From assembly GCF_004208415.1 (NCBI RefSeq), contig NZ_CP035758.1:9982001-10046000 (forward strand): a DNA stretch of 64,000 bases, given 5' to 3'. Numbering within the stretch: position 1 is the stretch's first letter; each line of letters starts with the position of its first letter. Under the pieces are notes generated by a model. It had not been told where the DNA came from, ran no database searches, and saw nothing but the letters and a program-made list of their open reading frames with translations. This DNA comes from Ktedonosporobacter rubrisoli (GTDB lineage Bacteria; Chloroflexota; Ktedonobacteria; Ktedonobacterales; Ktedonobacteraceae). Below, piece after piece: positions 20,467 to 29,488 of this stretch. A program made the position numbers and the translations under genes.

Positions 20467-20564
20467 TGTTTCTGCAATGGCCAGGGTTTTCAGTGTGCAG
20501 AAGCGAGATAGTGAAGGGCGGGGTCCTTCTCTGAAGTGATATGGGCCAACCTTGGTTGTCTCTC

Positions 20565-20582
20565 TGCCGCCAGCAGGCGGCA
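20565..20582. repeat. small hairpin downstream of the DUF2079 gene
   Basis: TGCCGCC / GGCGGCA perfect seven-base stem with a four-base loop. No U-tract. Possibly helps end transcription of the envelope operon. Confidence 0.35.
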
Positions 20583-20649
20583 AATTTGCGCATGGCAAAG
20601 CCCTGCTGGATGGCGTTATCAGGTGCATTAGGGTACCTATAATTGTAGA

Positions 20650-22044
20650 ATGAGAGAGGATGTAGCGATGGGCATTTATTTAGGCCAATTGCCACCGGCT
20701 GAAATTGCACGGTTGAAGGCTGAACTAGCTGAGACGCTAATCGCTAATTTCTGCTATCCGCGATTTTTTGATGCTCGTACACAGTCGTTGCGTATGCGTC
20801 CTGTGGATCGTGCTAAACGGCAGGAAGTCTGGCTTTTCCTGAGTTCGGTTGATTTCACTCAATGGAGCCGAATAGATCTGATGTCGCCAGAGATACAGCA
20901 TCAGATAGAACGTCTCTTTATTCAGTTTGTGCAGCGCAATCGCAGCTTTTTTGGTGAGCAAGGCCGTAAGAGAATGTCCGATGTGCGGATGCTGATTGGT
21001 TCTTCCGCTTCTACTGTGGTAGTGGCTTTACGAAACCACGTGACGGGGCAGCGGCAAAATAATCCTCCCTTTGGGAGCCCTCGCCCCGCGGTTTCGTGGT
21101 CGGCTGCCAGCACTTCGGGGCAGGCTGAGCCTTCCTGGGAGCAGATTGCAGCTGCTACCATGCTCCTACAACAACAAGTGCAAGAAGCGCGCGGTGAGGT
21201 AAAACCTGCTGCCACCGCCGAGGGGCGTGCTCCCATCCTGGCAAACGGTACAGGTCGACGTACTATACGTCCTGTGCTAACCGGTGGAGCTGAGCAGTCA
21301 GCGTCTTCTGCTACGATCTCCTCGCCTGCACCAGCCTCGCTTCCAGGGTTGGAGCCGCAGGTAAATATGCCTGCTGCCCAGGTCGCGGCTGCTGAAATGA
21401 GATCACAGGTAAATACACAAGCTGTGCAATCTCCGGCGACGGGAGCAGGTTCGCAGGTAAATACGCCGGCGGCAACACCAGCGGTTGGGGCAAAGCGCAC
21501 GTCTCCGTTGGGAACGTCTTCTTCTGCCTCGGCTCCTATCTCTACGGGGCCTGTTAATAAGCTCACTTCGCCAGTGGCTCCCCCAATAGATGTGCCTGTG
21601 AAGCCGGCCCCTGTTGCTAAAGCCGTGGCTTCCGGCAATGTTAATGCACGTTCAGTGTCGACAACAGAGGCTGTATCTGCCTCGCCCTCTTCGACTTCTC
21701 TGCCGGGGCGAAGTCTGGCACAGTCTGCGCCGTCAGCTTCGTCTTCTCAGCGTGAGACAGCTGTAGCAATGGGTGAGGACGATGTGGCTATCTTCGAGCA
21801 GTTGCGCCATCAGCTGATTGTGTGGCTGCGTGTGGAGGCAGTAACCGCAGGGCTGGAAATTTCTGGTCAATCTCCTTCACAACTCCTTGAGCTATTGCGT
21901 CAACAAGGGCGCCTGGATGAGACGCGCTTGCAAGTTGTCTCTACGTTGCTCAATCTTTCCAATCAGGTGATTAAAACCGGTGTGGTAAGCATTCTTGATT
22001 ATAAACAGGCGCTGCTCTTTCACTTGATGCATACGAGGCGCTAG
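20650..22044 (+). CDS. uncharacterised protein with Pro/Ser/Ala-rich linker
   Basis: 464 residues. Residues 1-135 form a compact alpha-helical looking domain (FLSSVDFTQWSRIDLMSPE... RNRSFFGEQGRKRMSD). Residues about 135-375 are low complexity, rich in Ala, Ser, Pro and Thr with three imperfect SQVNTPA-like repeats (about 235-275). Residues 375-464 are again helical (QLRHQLIVWLRVEAVTAG... LHLMHTRR). No signal peptide or membrane segment. I do not recognise a family. The neighbouring DUF4388 gene on the same strand suggests a signalling or motility-related scaffold role, which is only context. Start is ATG 20650 or ATG 20668. Confidence 0.7.
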   Translation: MREDVAMGIYLGQLPPAEIARLKAELAETLIANFCYPRFFDARTQSLRMRPVDRAKRQEVWLFLSSVDFTQWSRIDLMSPEIQHQIERLFIQFVQRNRSFFGEQGRKRMSDVRMLIGSSASTVVVALRNHVTGQRQNNPPFGSPRPAVSWSAASTSGQAEPSWEQIAAATMLLQQQVQEARGEVKPAATAEGRAPILANGTGRRTIRPVLTGGAEQSASSATISSPAPASLPGLEPQVNMPAAQVAAAEMRSQVNTQAVQSPATGAGSQVNTPAATPAVGAKRTSPLGTSSSASAPISTGPVNKLTSPVAPPIDVPVKPAPVAKAVASGNVNARSVSTTEAVSASPSSTSLPGRSLAQSAPSASSSQRETAVAMGEDDVAIFEQLRHQLIVWLRVEAVTAGLEISGQSPSQLLELLRQQGRLDETRLQVVSTLLNLSNQVIKTGVVSILDYKQALLFHLMHTRR

Positions 22045-22519
22045 GAAACTCTTGAGCCTACATTTCTGGAAGAGAGGGGCCCTTTCTCTCACTTATAAAG
22101 AGAGGCCTCATCTCTTTTCTTATCTTTAAGTATGATTTCTAGCTTTGGTGAGCCAGGATCGCAGCTGAAGTTTGGCGATTTGTTATGTAGGATGGGTATG
22201 GAACGCACCTCCCTTTTCACGAGATAGCCCCTTTACCGTATCTCTTCTTCTGAAATATTATATAGGTTAATGCATAGGAAAGCACATCTGTAAGAAGCCC
22301 CATTAAAATCATATTAAGAAGGATAAAACCCCTTAAAACTTATTCTTTCTTTATTCCATGCTGCCCTATAGATGTGGTACATTATCTCCAATACATGATT
22401 ATAGTTAACATAATAGCGTTTCGCTTGTCAGAATCCCATATCCACTGTGCGAATACTCACCAGTCAGCACTGATATGCAAATATCAATCCGAGTAGAAGC
22501 AAGGAGGGCATTCGATGCG
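22045..22519. other. 475-base intergenic region with terminator
   Basis: Contains the terminator at 22097-22128 and then an A+T-rich stretch with no recognisable gene. It presumably carries the promoter of the following DUF4388 gene. Confidence 0.45.
22097..22128 (+). terminator. rho-independent terminator
   Basis: Stem AAGAGA / TCTCTT (22098-22103 and 22111-22116) followed by TTCTTATCTTT, 53 bases after the stop of the uncharacterised gene. Short stem, but the U-rich tail is clear. Confidence 0.5.
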
Positions 22520-23197
22520 ATGACTAGAGGAAGGGATAGTGTTGCTGCAAGCCTGGATGATGTGTTGGATCTCATTCGGGCCAGACAACATAGCGGGTTA
22601 TTAAGTATTGAGCATTTTAATGGCAACCAGATTGAAGAAGGCGAGATCTATTTTCAGCGTGGCTGGCCTACGTATGCACGCGTAGGGGCTCTTGCGGGCC
22701 GGGATGCTTTGGTACATCTGGCGAACTGGCGCCAGGTATACTTTAGCTTTTTTACAGATACTGCCATGCCCATTCAGCCGTCCTATGGAGCGGGTATGGC
22801 GGCGACCCCTGGCGAGATCTCGGCAGTTATTTCTGCCCGGAATACTACATCTGCTCTGCCCCATCCATCTCTTGTAGATGAGGAGCAGGCAAAGGCACCT
22901 CTCTCCTTTGCTACACCGCTGGCAGAACTCGGGTCTGACAAGCAGCGAACTCAAGTTGCTCAAGATCTGTTGCGTACAGGGATCGACTCCCCTGGCGTTG
23001 CCAATCTTGTGCCACAAAAACGCGATAACGCTCAGAACGTATTATCCTTGCCTTTAACACGTCCGCAGCGTTTTATCTATTTGTTAATAGATGGGCGTAG
23101 AACTATTGCGGATATTGCTCGCTGCATGCGCAAAAGCATCCCTGAAATAGGGCGCTTGCTGAGCGAACTTCAGGAGCAAGATTTGATCTTTGTCTGA
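22520..23197 (+). CDS. DUF4388 (PATAN) domain protein
   Basis: 225 residues from ATG 22520, which has AAGGAGG upstream; the open frame extends to 22475 without better support. Residues about 8-85 form the DUF4388 fold: LDLIRARQHSGLLSIEH, then EGEIYFQRGWPTYARVG. The C-terminal 60 residues (YLLIDGRRTIADIARCMRK) resemble a small winged-helix or PqqD-like module. DUF4388/PATAN proteins act in response-regulator and type IV pilus or gliding control in other bacteria. A second DUF4388 gene sits in the chemosensory cluster at 58986. Confidence 0.8.
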   Translation: MTRGRDSVAASLDDVLDLIRARQHSGLLSIEHFNGNQIEEGEIYFQRGWPTYARVGALAGRDALVHLANWRQVYFSFFTDTAMPIQPSYGAGMAATPGEISAVISARNTTSALPHPSLVDEEQAKAPLSFATPLAELGSDKQRTQVAQDLLRTGIDSPGVANLVPQKRDNAQNVLSLPLTRPQRFIYLLIDGRRTIADIARCMRKSIPEIGRLLSELQEQDLIFV

Positions 23198-23223
23198 GAT
23201 CCTTTAAACTCCTCCTTATGAGA

Positions 23224-26200
23224 TCAGGGTGTTGATGTCGTTGTTGTAGCAATCGCGGGCAGCAATTCACGCAACTGCCCTAGCCAGTTGGAGCCTAGCA
23301 GACGACGCGGGATACGAATAACTCCCTGTTGTACATGTGCTTCGTTACGAAAGCGTCGGTAAAGGACAATACGATTGGGTACGATGCTGCGCCTGACCGT
23401 TAGGACAAAGGCGTTGTCTTTTATCGTAATGGATTCATAACCCAGCTGAGCCGCCTCAACTTTCAGGCGGACCATAGCTAATAAGTTCTGTACAGGTATG
23501 GGTAATGCTCCAAAGCGGTCGCACATTTCGGCTGCCATTGCCTCTACCTGTTCCGGTTGGCTCAGATTAGCTAAGCGCTGATAGAAATTGACCTTGAGCG
23601 TGCGGTCTCCAACATATTCGTCGGGAAGGTAAGCATCCAGGGGCAGATCCACGGAAGCGCTTGGGGCAACCTTTTCGACTTGTTTCCCTTGCATTTCCTG
23701 CACAGCCTCTGCCAGCAATTTACAGTAAAGATCAAACCCAACTGCATTCATGAAGCCTGACTGCTCAGCCCCCAGAAGATTACCCGCTCCGCGGATCTCC
23801 AGATCTTTCATGGCTATACGGAAGCCTGCCCCCAGTTCGGTAGCTTCAAAGATGGCCCGCAGGCGCTTCTCCTGAATCGGCGTAAGCTTGGCTTCTTTAT
23901 TGTAGAAGAAGTAAGCGTAGGCCTGATGGGTGCCACGTCCAACGCGACCACGTAGCTGATAGAGCTGTGATAAGCCAAAGTAGGCTGCATTGTTTACGAT
24001 AATGGTGTTTGCGTTAGGGATGTCCAGGCCATTCTCGATGATCGTCGTTGAGATCAGCACGTCATAGTCTCCGTTAGCGAAGCCAACCATAACTTTTTCG
24101 AGCTGTTCTTCGTTCATCTGGCCGTGTCCGATGGTGATGCGCGCTTCGGGAATGAGGCGCTGCAGTTTGTGGGCGATCATCTGGATGCCCTGAACGCGAT
24201 TATGTACAAAGAAGACCTGCCCTCCGCGGTCGATCTCACGCAAGATGGCCTCACGTATGAGATTATCGTCATATTCGCGAATCGTTGTGCGAATCGGTAA
24301 ACGTTCGTGTGGAGGCGTTTCGATGACGCTCATGTCGCGTAGGTTGACGAGGGACATATGCAGGGTGCGCGGAATAGGTGTTGCCGTCATGGTAAGCACA
24401 TCAATCTCGCTGCGCATCTGCTTGAGGCGCTCTTTATGGGTGACGCCAAAACGCTGCTCTTCGTCAACTATCAATAAGCCCAGATTGAGGAAGACCACAT
24501 CTTTTTGGAGCAGGCGGTGCGTGCCAATAACGATGTCTACTTTGCCTAAAGCCAGGTCTTCAAGCACTTGTTTTTGCTCCTTGTCAGAGCGGAAGCGGCT
24601 CAGCAGCTCCACACGTACCGGATAGGCCTTGAGACGCTCTTTAAACGTGTTGTAGTGCTGAAGGGCCAGGACTGTCGTCGGGACGAGAATGGCCACCTGG
24701 CGTTGATCCAGGACGGCCTTAAAGGCAGACCGGAGAGCTACTTCTGTTTTGCCATAGCCTACGTCACCACAAACGAGCCGATCCATGGGCCGCGGGCGTT
24801 CCATGTCAGTTTTAACCTCGGCAATAGCGCGGGCCTGGTCCGGCGTCTCTTCAAAGGGAAAAGCGTCTTCAAGCTCCTGAAGCCACGGCTGCTCCGAATC
24901 GGGCGGATAGGCATGCCCTTGTGCCGTCTCGCGCATGCTGTAAAGCCGTAGCAGATCTCTGGCAATATCCTGAACATTTTCCTTGACCCTGGCTTTGGCC
25001 CTTGTCCATTCGGTCGTTCCCAGCTTGCTGAGCGCGGGCACGGAATCGCCCATGCCGATATAACGCGTTACACGGTCGAGCTGATCGGTAGGGATGTAAA
25101 GCTTGTCAGTGCCTGCGTAGTGAATGAGGAGATATTCGCGCTCAACGCCGGTCATGTTCATCTTGGCCAGGCCTTCGAAGCGGCCTATACCATGTTCCTG
25201 GTGTACAACGTAGTCGCCAGGCTTTACCTCGGCGAGAAATGAGGCAGGCGTTACCGGCTTGCGGCGTTGGATACCGCGCCGTTTGGACCAGCCGAATATC
25301 TCCGTATCTGTGTATACGTAGAGGGCCAGGGAGCGCGATTGCCAGCCCTCGGCAAGTTGGCCCTGGATCAGCGTTAATGTGCCGGCTTCTGGAAGCTGGT
25401 TGATATGCGTGCCCGGGCTGACATGGATGGTTGCCTCGTGGAGTATGCTTTCGTCACTGAGAACCTCTGCCATACGCCGAGCCTGGGCCGTCACGATTAC
25501 CACGCGGTCCCGATGGTCAAGAGCTTTGCGACAATCTTGTACGAAGGCTCGTAGTCTGCCCCCATAGGAGTTAGCACTATGGTAGGAGGGCATCAGATGC
25601 TCAGTTCCGCCGTGCTGATGTACCTCAAAGTCGCTTTCCGCCATGGAGAGAATGTCGGCGAAGCGCAACTGGCGGCGCTGCTGGAGATGTAGCTCTAGCT
25701 GGCTCCAGCTGACATGGGCATCTTGCAGATGGGCAGGATTCTCGCGCTCTCTTTCGAGGTGCTCTTTCATTTCCTGAGCCTGGGCATCGAGCTCGGTAAT
25801 GTGATTCTGGATGCTGGCCGGGTTGTCAAGAATGAGTAGGCCGCTACGTGGCAAGTAATCAAGAATAGTGGCCGAGTCGTGCAGGTAAGGAAGATAGAAG
25901 GCGATATCCTCAAAGGAGTGCTTTTCACGCAGATCCTCTAGATCATGCAACCAGCGCTCCTCGGCGTCCCGGTGTAAGATTTTACGATCGAGACCCTCTA
26001 ACTCTTTTACGGCTTCAGGGCCACGGATGGGTAAGGCTTCACGGGCTGGTCCAACTAAACAGGTGTCGATAGGATTAAGTGAGCGCTGGGTTTCCTGATC
26101 AAATGTGCGTAGCGATTCTATCTCGTCGCCGAAAAATTCGATACGTACTGGCCGGGCAAGCGTCGGTGGGAAGAGGTCAACGATACCTCCGCGATGGCTA

Positions 26201-26733
26201 AATTGACCTGGCTCTTCCACTTCGGTAACTGGTTGATAGCCAAGGTTGTAGAGATGCTCTAACATCATGCTCAGATCAATTTCCTGTCCCGGCTGCAAGG
26301 TGAGCAATGAAGTAGAGAGTTCTTGAGGAGGAATGATGAGCTGAGTCATGGCACGCGCTGAACAGACGACAATGGGCGTGCGTTCGCGCTCTACCATGGC
26401 AATGAGAGTTTGCATGCGCTGTTGAGTGGTCAGGGCATCACCAATGAGACGCTCATAAGGCAGCGCGTCGCGATCCGGCAGACAAAATATGTCGCTGGGA
26501 TTGGACAGGAACACCTTGAGCGCATCTGCCATCTGGCTTGCTTGAGTCTCGTCACTGACCACAATGAGCAGAGGCTGCTTAAGGGTTGAGGCGAGCGTGG
26601 CGATGACAAAAGGGCGCGCTGCTTCTGTAATACCGGTGAGTGCCGGTATCCCCTCGGCTTGGCGTAATTGTTCTATTAGACGCCGATATTCTGGTCGCTG
26701 TATTAACAGTGCAAGTAATCCCTGTAATGTCAC
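23224..26733 (-). CDS. mfd: transcription-repair coupling factor
   Basis: Removes RNA polymerase stalled at DNA lesions and recruits the UvrABC excision system. The 1169-residue protein has the UvrB-like N-terminal domains, the RNAP-interaction (CarD-like) domain with GDYVVHQEHGIGRFEGL, the superfamily 2 helicase core with Walker A GDVGYGKTEVA and DEEQ, motif VI region LRGRVGRG, and the C-terminal TRCF domain. Start is best at GTG 26733, with GGAGG six bases upstream; the open frame reaches 26757 at a TTG. Usual family length. Confidence 0.96.
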   Translation of the reverse strand: MTLQGLLALLIQRPEYRRLIEQLRQAEGIPALTGITEAARPFVIATLASTLKQPLLIVVSDETQASQMADALKVFLSNPSDIFCLPDRDALPYERLIGDALTTQQRMQTLIAMVERERTPIVVCSARAMTQLIIPPQELSTSLLTLQPGQEIDLSMMLEHLYNLGYQPVTEVEEPGQFSHRGGIVDLFPPTLARPVRIEFFGDEIESLRTFDQETQRSLNPIDTCLVGPAREALPIRGPEAVKELEGLDRKILHRDAEERWLHDLEDLREKHSFEDIAFYLPYLHDSATILDYLPRSGLLILDNPASIQNHITELDAQAQEMKEHLERERENPAHLQDAHVSWSQLELHLQQRRQLRFADILSMAESDFEVHQHGGTEHLMPSYHSANSYGGRLRAFVQDCRKALDHRDRVVIVTAQARRMAEVLSDESILHEATIHVSPGTHINQLPEAGTLTLIQGQLAEGWQSRSLALYVYTDTEIFGWSKRRGIQRRKPVTPASFLAEVKPGDYVVHQEHGIGRFEGLAKMNMTGVEREYLLIHYAGTDKLYIPTDQLDRVTRYIGMGDSVPALSKLGTTEWTRAKARVKENVQDIARDLLRLYSMRETAQGHAYPPDSEQPWLQELEDAFPFEETPDQARAIAEVKTDMERPRPMDRLVCGDVGYGKTEVALRSAFKAVLDQRQVAILVPTTVLALQHYNTFKERLKAYPVRVELLSRFRSDKEQKQVLEDLALGKVDIVIGTHRLLQKDVVFLNLGLLIVDEEQRFGVTHKERLKQMRSEIDVLTMTATPIPRTLHMSLVNLRDMSVIETPPHERLPIRTTIREYDDNLIREAILREIDRGGQVFFVHNRVQGIQMIAHKLQRLIPEARITIGHGQMNEEQLEKVMVGFANGDYDVLISTTIIENGLDIPNANTIIVNNAAYFGLSQLYQLRGRVGRGTHQAYAYFFYNKEAKLTPIQEKRLRAIFEATELGAGFRIAMKDLEIRGAGNLLGAEQSGFMNAVGFDLYCKLLAEAVQEMQGKQVEKVAPSASVDLPLDAYLPDEYVGDRTLKVNFYQRLANLSQPEQVEAMAAEMCDRFGALPIPVQNLLAMVRLKVEAAQLGYESITIKDNAFVLTVRRSIVPNRIVLYRRFRNEAHVQQGVIRIPRRLLGSNWLGQLRELLPAIATTTTSTP

Positions 26734-27175
26734 ATCATCCTCCAGAGAACACAACAAAGTATACCCCTATGAGCACCTGCATAGGGGTGTAGGTATCCAA
26801 TATTTATTTCTCAGCTATCTCTGCTATCATACAGTACCTGTGCCTTCTGTGCAATGCTTTTACAGGTACTTTTTGCGTGTATAGAAAGAAAGATATAATT
26901 TATTTTACCACATCTAGCACTATTAGCACATCTGATACGTGTCAAAGGTAGGACTTTCCAAATCTCGTTCTTGGGCAGCCTGACTGTGGCAAGCAAGAGG
27001 AATGAATCGGGGCCGCGATCGAGCGGATTCGGCCCCGTGTCTCAGGTGAAGGGCTTATTCGCTTGCTCACGACGCCCCCTTCACAATCCCATCTTGGAGA
27101 ACGACAAAGCCCAGTGTCAAAGGTGCGTATGGCCATTTTTATGCTTCTGCAGACCGGCCAGCATATGTTGAAGGG
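26734..27175. other. 442-base intergenic region upstream of mfd
   Basis: No gene seen. It holds the hairpin at 26833-26875, a GC-rich inverted repeat CGGGGCCG/CGGCCCCG (27008-27015 and 27030-27037) that may terminate the leftward transcript of the EEP gene, and presumably the mfd promoter. Confidence 0.45.
26833..26875 (+). terminator. terminator-like hairpin upstream of mfd
   Basis: Perfect stem AGTACCTGT / ACAGGTACT (26833-26841 and 26862-26870) directly followed by TTTT on the plus strand. No plus-strand gene precedes it, so it either ends an unrecognised RNA or forms a hairpin in the minus-strand mfd leader. Confidence 0.5.
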
Positions 27176-28000
27176 CTATATATTGTCAATTTCTAGTTCT
27201 GCCATCAGTCCTATATGGTCTGAGAGATAGTGATCTTTGCCGTTCTGCAGCCTGACTTTTTCCTGGAACAGGAAATCTTTATGTCGTACATGAAGCTGCT
27301 CGCGTTTTTCCTCCATTTGGAAGAACACATAGTCGAGACGCTGCGGATTTGGCCAGAACTCTTTGTGGTAAGTCGGGCTATCGTCCTGCTCAAACAGATC
27401 GGTAGCTTGCGAGAGTTGGACGAACTTTTGATAGAGCTCGCTCTGCTTGGGAATATTAAAGTCTCCCATGATGAGAATATGCCTTCTCTGCTGGGCAAGA
27501 CTATTGACGATATCAGCTAAGCGCTCCAGCGCGTATTCATGTGCGCGGTAATAGCGGCTAGCTTGTGACCAATCGTCTGCTTTGTTGGCGATCAGGTGAC
27601 AATTGCAGGTTGCTAGCGACCATTGTGGGAGGCAGGCGAGCAGAGCCCCTTTACGCTTCAAGGGTTGTGTGGCTCTCTTCCACCAGCGCTTTTCGGGTGG
27701 AGCACCAACAGGAGGGAAATTAATAAATTCAATATTTTGTAAAGGCTGGCGCGAAAGCGTGACGAGTCCGGCTTCTGGACCGAATAAACCTCGTCTATAG
27801 GCGAGATGGTAAGATGGCAGCCGAGTTCGTAAAATGTCAAGGAGGTAGTAAAACCAGACCTCCTGGAGATGAAGCAGATCAAGCGAGGAATGTTCTATGC
27901 TCTGGCAGAGAGCTTGATATCGCTCCCGGGCCAAGTGAGATGAAAAGGGAATGCCCCAGGTATTGAAGGTGCCAATAGAAATAGTTTGTACGTTACTCAT
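27176..28000 (-). CDS. endonuclease/exonuclease/phosphatase-family protein (sphingomyelinase-like)
   Basis: 274 residues of the EEP metal-dependent fold. Signature residues: GTFNTWGIPF (metal Asn), HLQEVW (metal Glu), NCHLIA, MGDFNIP (catalytic Asp/Asn), and a C-terminal SDHIGLM carrying the Asp-His pair. This arrangement resembles neutral sphingomyelinases and related phosphodiesterases, but no signal peptide is present, and nucleic acid or phospholipid headgroups are both possible substrates. Start ATG 28000 follows GAGGACAGG; an upstream TTG at 28021 is less likely. Confidence 0.85.
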   Translation of the reverse strand: MSNVQTISIGTFNTWGIPFSSHLARERYQALCQSIEHSSLDLLHLQEVWFYYLLDILRTRLPSYHLAYRRGLFGPEAGLVTLSRQPLQNIEFINFPPVGAPPEKRWWKRATQPLKRKGALLACLPQWSLATCNCHLIANKADDWSQASRYYRAHEYALERLADIVNSLAQQRRHILIMGDFNIPKQSELYQKFVQLSQATDLFEQDDSPTYHKEFWPNPQRLDYVFFQMEEKREQLHVRHKDFLFQEKVRLQNGKDHYLSDHIGLMAELEIDNI

Positions 28001-28167
28001 CCTGTCCTCAAATGGTAACAATATATTTAGCGCTCAAGCGTAGACGCTCATCCTTGCAGAGAGATCTTGCAGCGATCTTAGGCATATCGAGCCCAGGAGT
28101 TACGACATGTGCAGTGGTTGAGGAGCGTTGGGGCTCCATTCCCATTGAAGCTCTTCAGCAATACAGC

Positions 28168-28818
28168 TCACGTTGTCTTCAGAGAGGAGGATGGTTTTTG
28201 AGCCACGATCCACAAGAATGGAACGGGGCGCCCCCCTTGCTCTACACTCTCTTCTTTGGTGCTAATAAGCTCTAGGCCTGCTTCTCGAACAAGACGCTGA
28301 TTGGTCTGAGCATCGAAGTGGCTCCAATACATGGGAGCGCCCCATTGATGCCAGTTCTGCTTGAGGACTTCCTCGGCATCATGGGTTCCCATCGTGGCAA
28401 TCAGCAAACCGCCGGGTTTTAACCAGTGAGCAATTGCAGAGAGGAGGTGAGGGTGTTCAATCCGTGGAACACTAATGATCGAGTAGAAAGCACAGACAGC
28501 ATCAAAGCTCGCAGAAGGGAAAGTGAGGGTGGTCATATCGGCTTGAAGAAAGGTCGCTTGTGGGACATGCTGTTGGGCAAGAGCAATCTGCCGAGCAGAA
28601 ATGTCCACTCCAGTGACGTGAAACTGTTGTGCCAGAAGCTGAGCCGTAGGCAGACCAACACCACATCCCAGTTCAAGGACAGCAGCACCTGGAGGCAGCC
28701 GATCGAGCAACAACTCAGTGTAGTATTGACGTTCCTCCACGCGCTCGTGAATTACCCATTGGTAATACTGCTCAGCCATATGATCATATCCCTGAGCAAC
28801 TATCTGCTTTGGATTCAT
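28168..28818 (-). CDS. class I SAM-dependent methyltransferase
   Basis: 216 residues. The SAM-binding core is clear: AVLELGCGVGLPTAQ (motif I), VTGVDISARQIALAQ (motif II), LQADMTTLTFPSASFDAVCAFYS (motif IV region), and WLKPGGLLIATMG. This is the Methyltransf_11/25 group acting on small molecules; the substrate is not readable. Single gene. Confidence 0.88.
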   Translation of the reverse strand: MNPKQIVAQGYDHMAEQYYQWVIHERVEERQYYTELLLDRLPPGAAVLELGCGVGLPTAQLLAQQFHVTGVDISARQIALAQQHVPQATFLQADMTTLTFPSASFDAVCAFYSIISVPRIEHPHLLSAIAHWLKPGGLLIATMGTHDAEEVLKQNWHQWGAPMYWSHFDAQTNQRLVREAGLELISTKEESVEQGGRPVPFLWIVAQKPSSSLKTT

Positions 28819-29254
28819 TGTTTCTCGTTACTCTCCGTTTCTTTTAAGATACGTCTATTATATTTCTCTTCCTCTCTATTTTGCAAAGATGACCCTTGTA
28901 GCTATTTCTCCTAACAGAGCAAACGAGCATATTTAAAACAAGGGCACTGAAACGCTGTCGTTGGCCTAACAGCTAGCCAGGCTGGCGAAAGCAGCGGTTT
29001 CCAGAACTTGATAAGAAGGTTCTCTATCCCGGACGGGAGTGAATGGATTCCTTTCACTATTTACCATTCCAGAAGCGAATTGTTCCGCTCTGGAGTGGTA
29101 ATCTTTCTGAGCATGGTGTCCAACTCTTGAGCGCCGTGTCTCGTGCTTGAGGTCAAAACCATTCCTACCTTGCGATCCTCTGCAAGTGCTTATTGCTGCC
29201 CGCTTGTTCGATCCTTCGTGCCAATTGCCAGGATAGAAGGAAATAAGATTTCTA

Positions 29255-29304
29255 TTGACAGGGCCTTCTTTTTAGTTTAATATTTCAACAACTACTGAAA
29301 TATT
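29255..29304 (+). promoter_or_regulatory. promoter and probable SdpR (ArsR-type) operator
   Basis: TTGACA (29255-29260), 17-base spacer, TATAAT-like TAATAT (29278-29283). A perfect nine-base inverted repeat AATATTTCA / TGAAATATT (29279-29287 and 29296-29304) overlaps the -10 box and start site. Repression by the ArsR-family regulator encoded in the same operon (30395) is the natural reading. Confidence 0.65.
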
Positions 29305-29330
29305 GAATTATCTGCCTGGCCATCGAGGAA

Positions 29331-29467
29331 ATCCCGGCGCCAGGTGGGGACCCGCTACTGCCGGCAATGGTCAACAAGGGCCGATCGTTGGTTGGCACTC
29401 TAGAAGGACCATAATGCTTAGATTTTAGGGATGAAAAATCGGCGAGCCGTTTCCAGCTTGCCGGGAT
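29331..29467 (+). other. GC-rich structured mRNA leader
   Basis: Arms ATCCCGGC (29331-29338) and GCCGGGAT (29460-29467) would close a 137-base leader that contains further short complementary GC-rich segments, ending 21 bases before the YhfC ATG. The layout is like a cis-regulatory RNA, but it matches no riboswitch class I know. Confidence 0.35.
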
Positions 29468-29488
29468 CTTAGGAAGGCAAGAATAGTT

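Larger units (their letters stand above)
28819..29488. other. 670-base intergenic region upstream of the yhfC-sdpR-sdpI operon
   Basis: No gene seen. It contains a long hairpin (TTACCATTCCAGAAGCG at 29061-29077 with its near-complement 29086-29101), followed by TCTTTC, then the operon promoter and operator at 29255-29304, and a GC-rich structured leader (29331-29467). Confidence 0.5.

Noticed and set aside
20922..21638. 238-residue minus-strand open frame
   Set aside because: Antisense to the low-complexity linker of the uncharacterised gene; composition reflects that linker.
29340..29460. T-box or c-di-AMP riboswitch in the yhfC leader
   Set aside because: GGTGGGGACCC has a superficial likeness only; the conserved T-box and ydaO motifs are not present.
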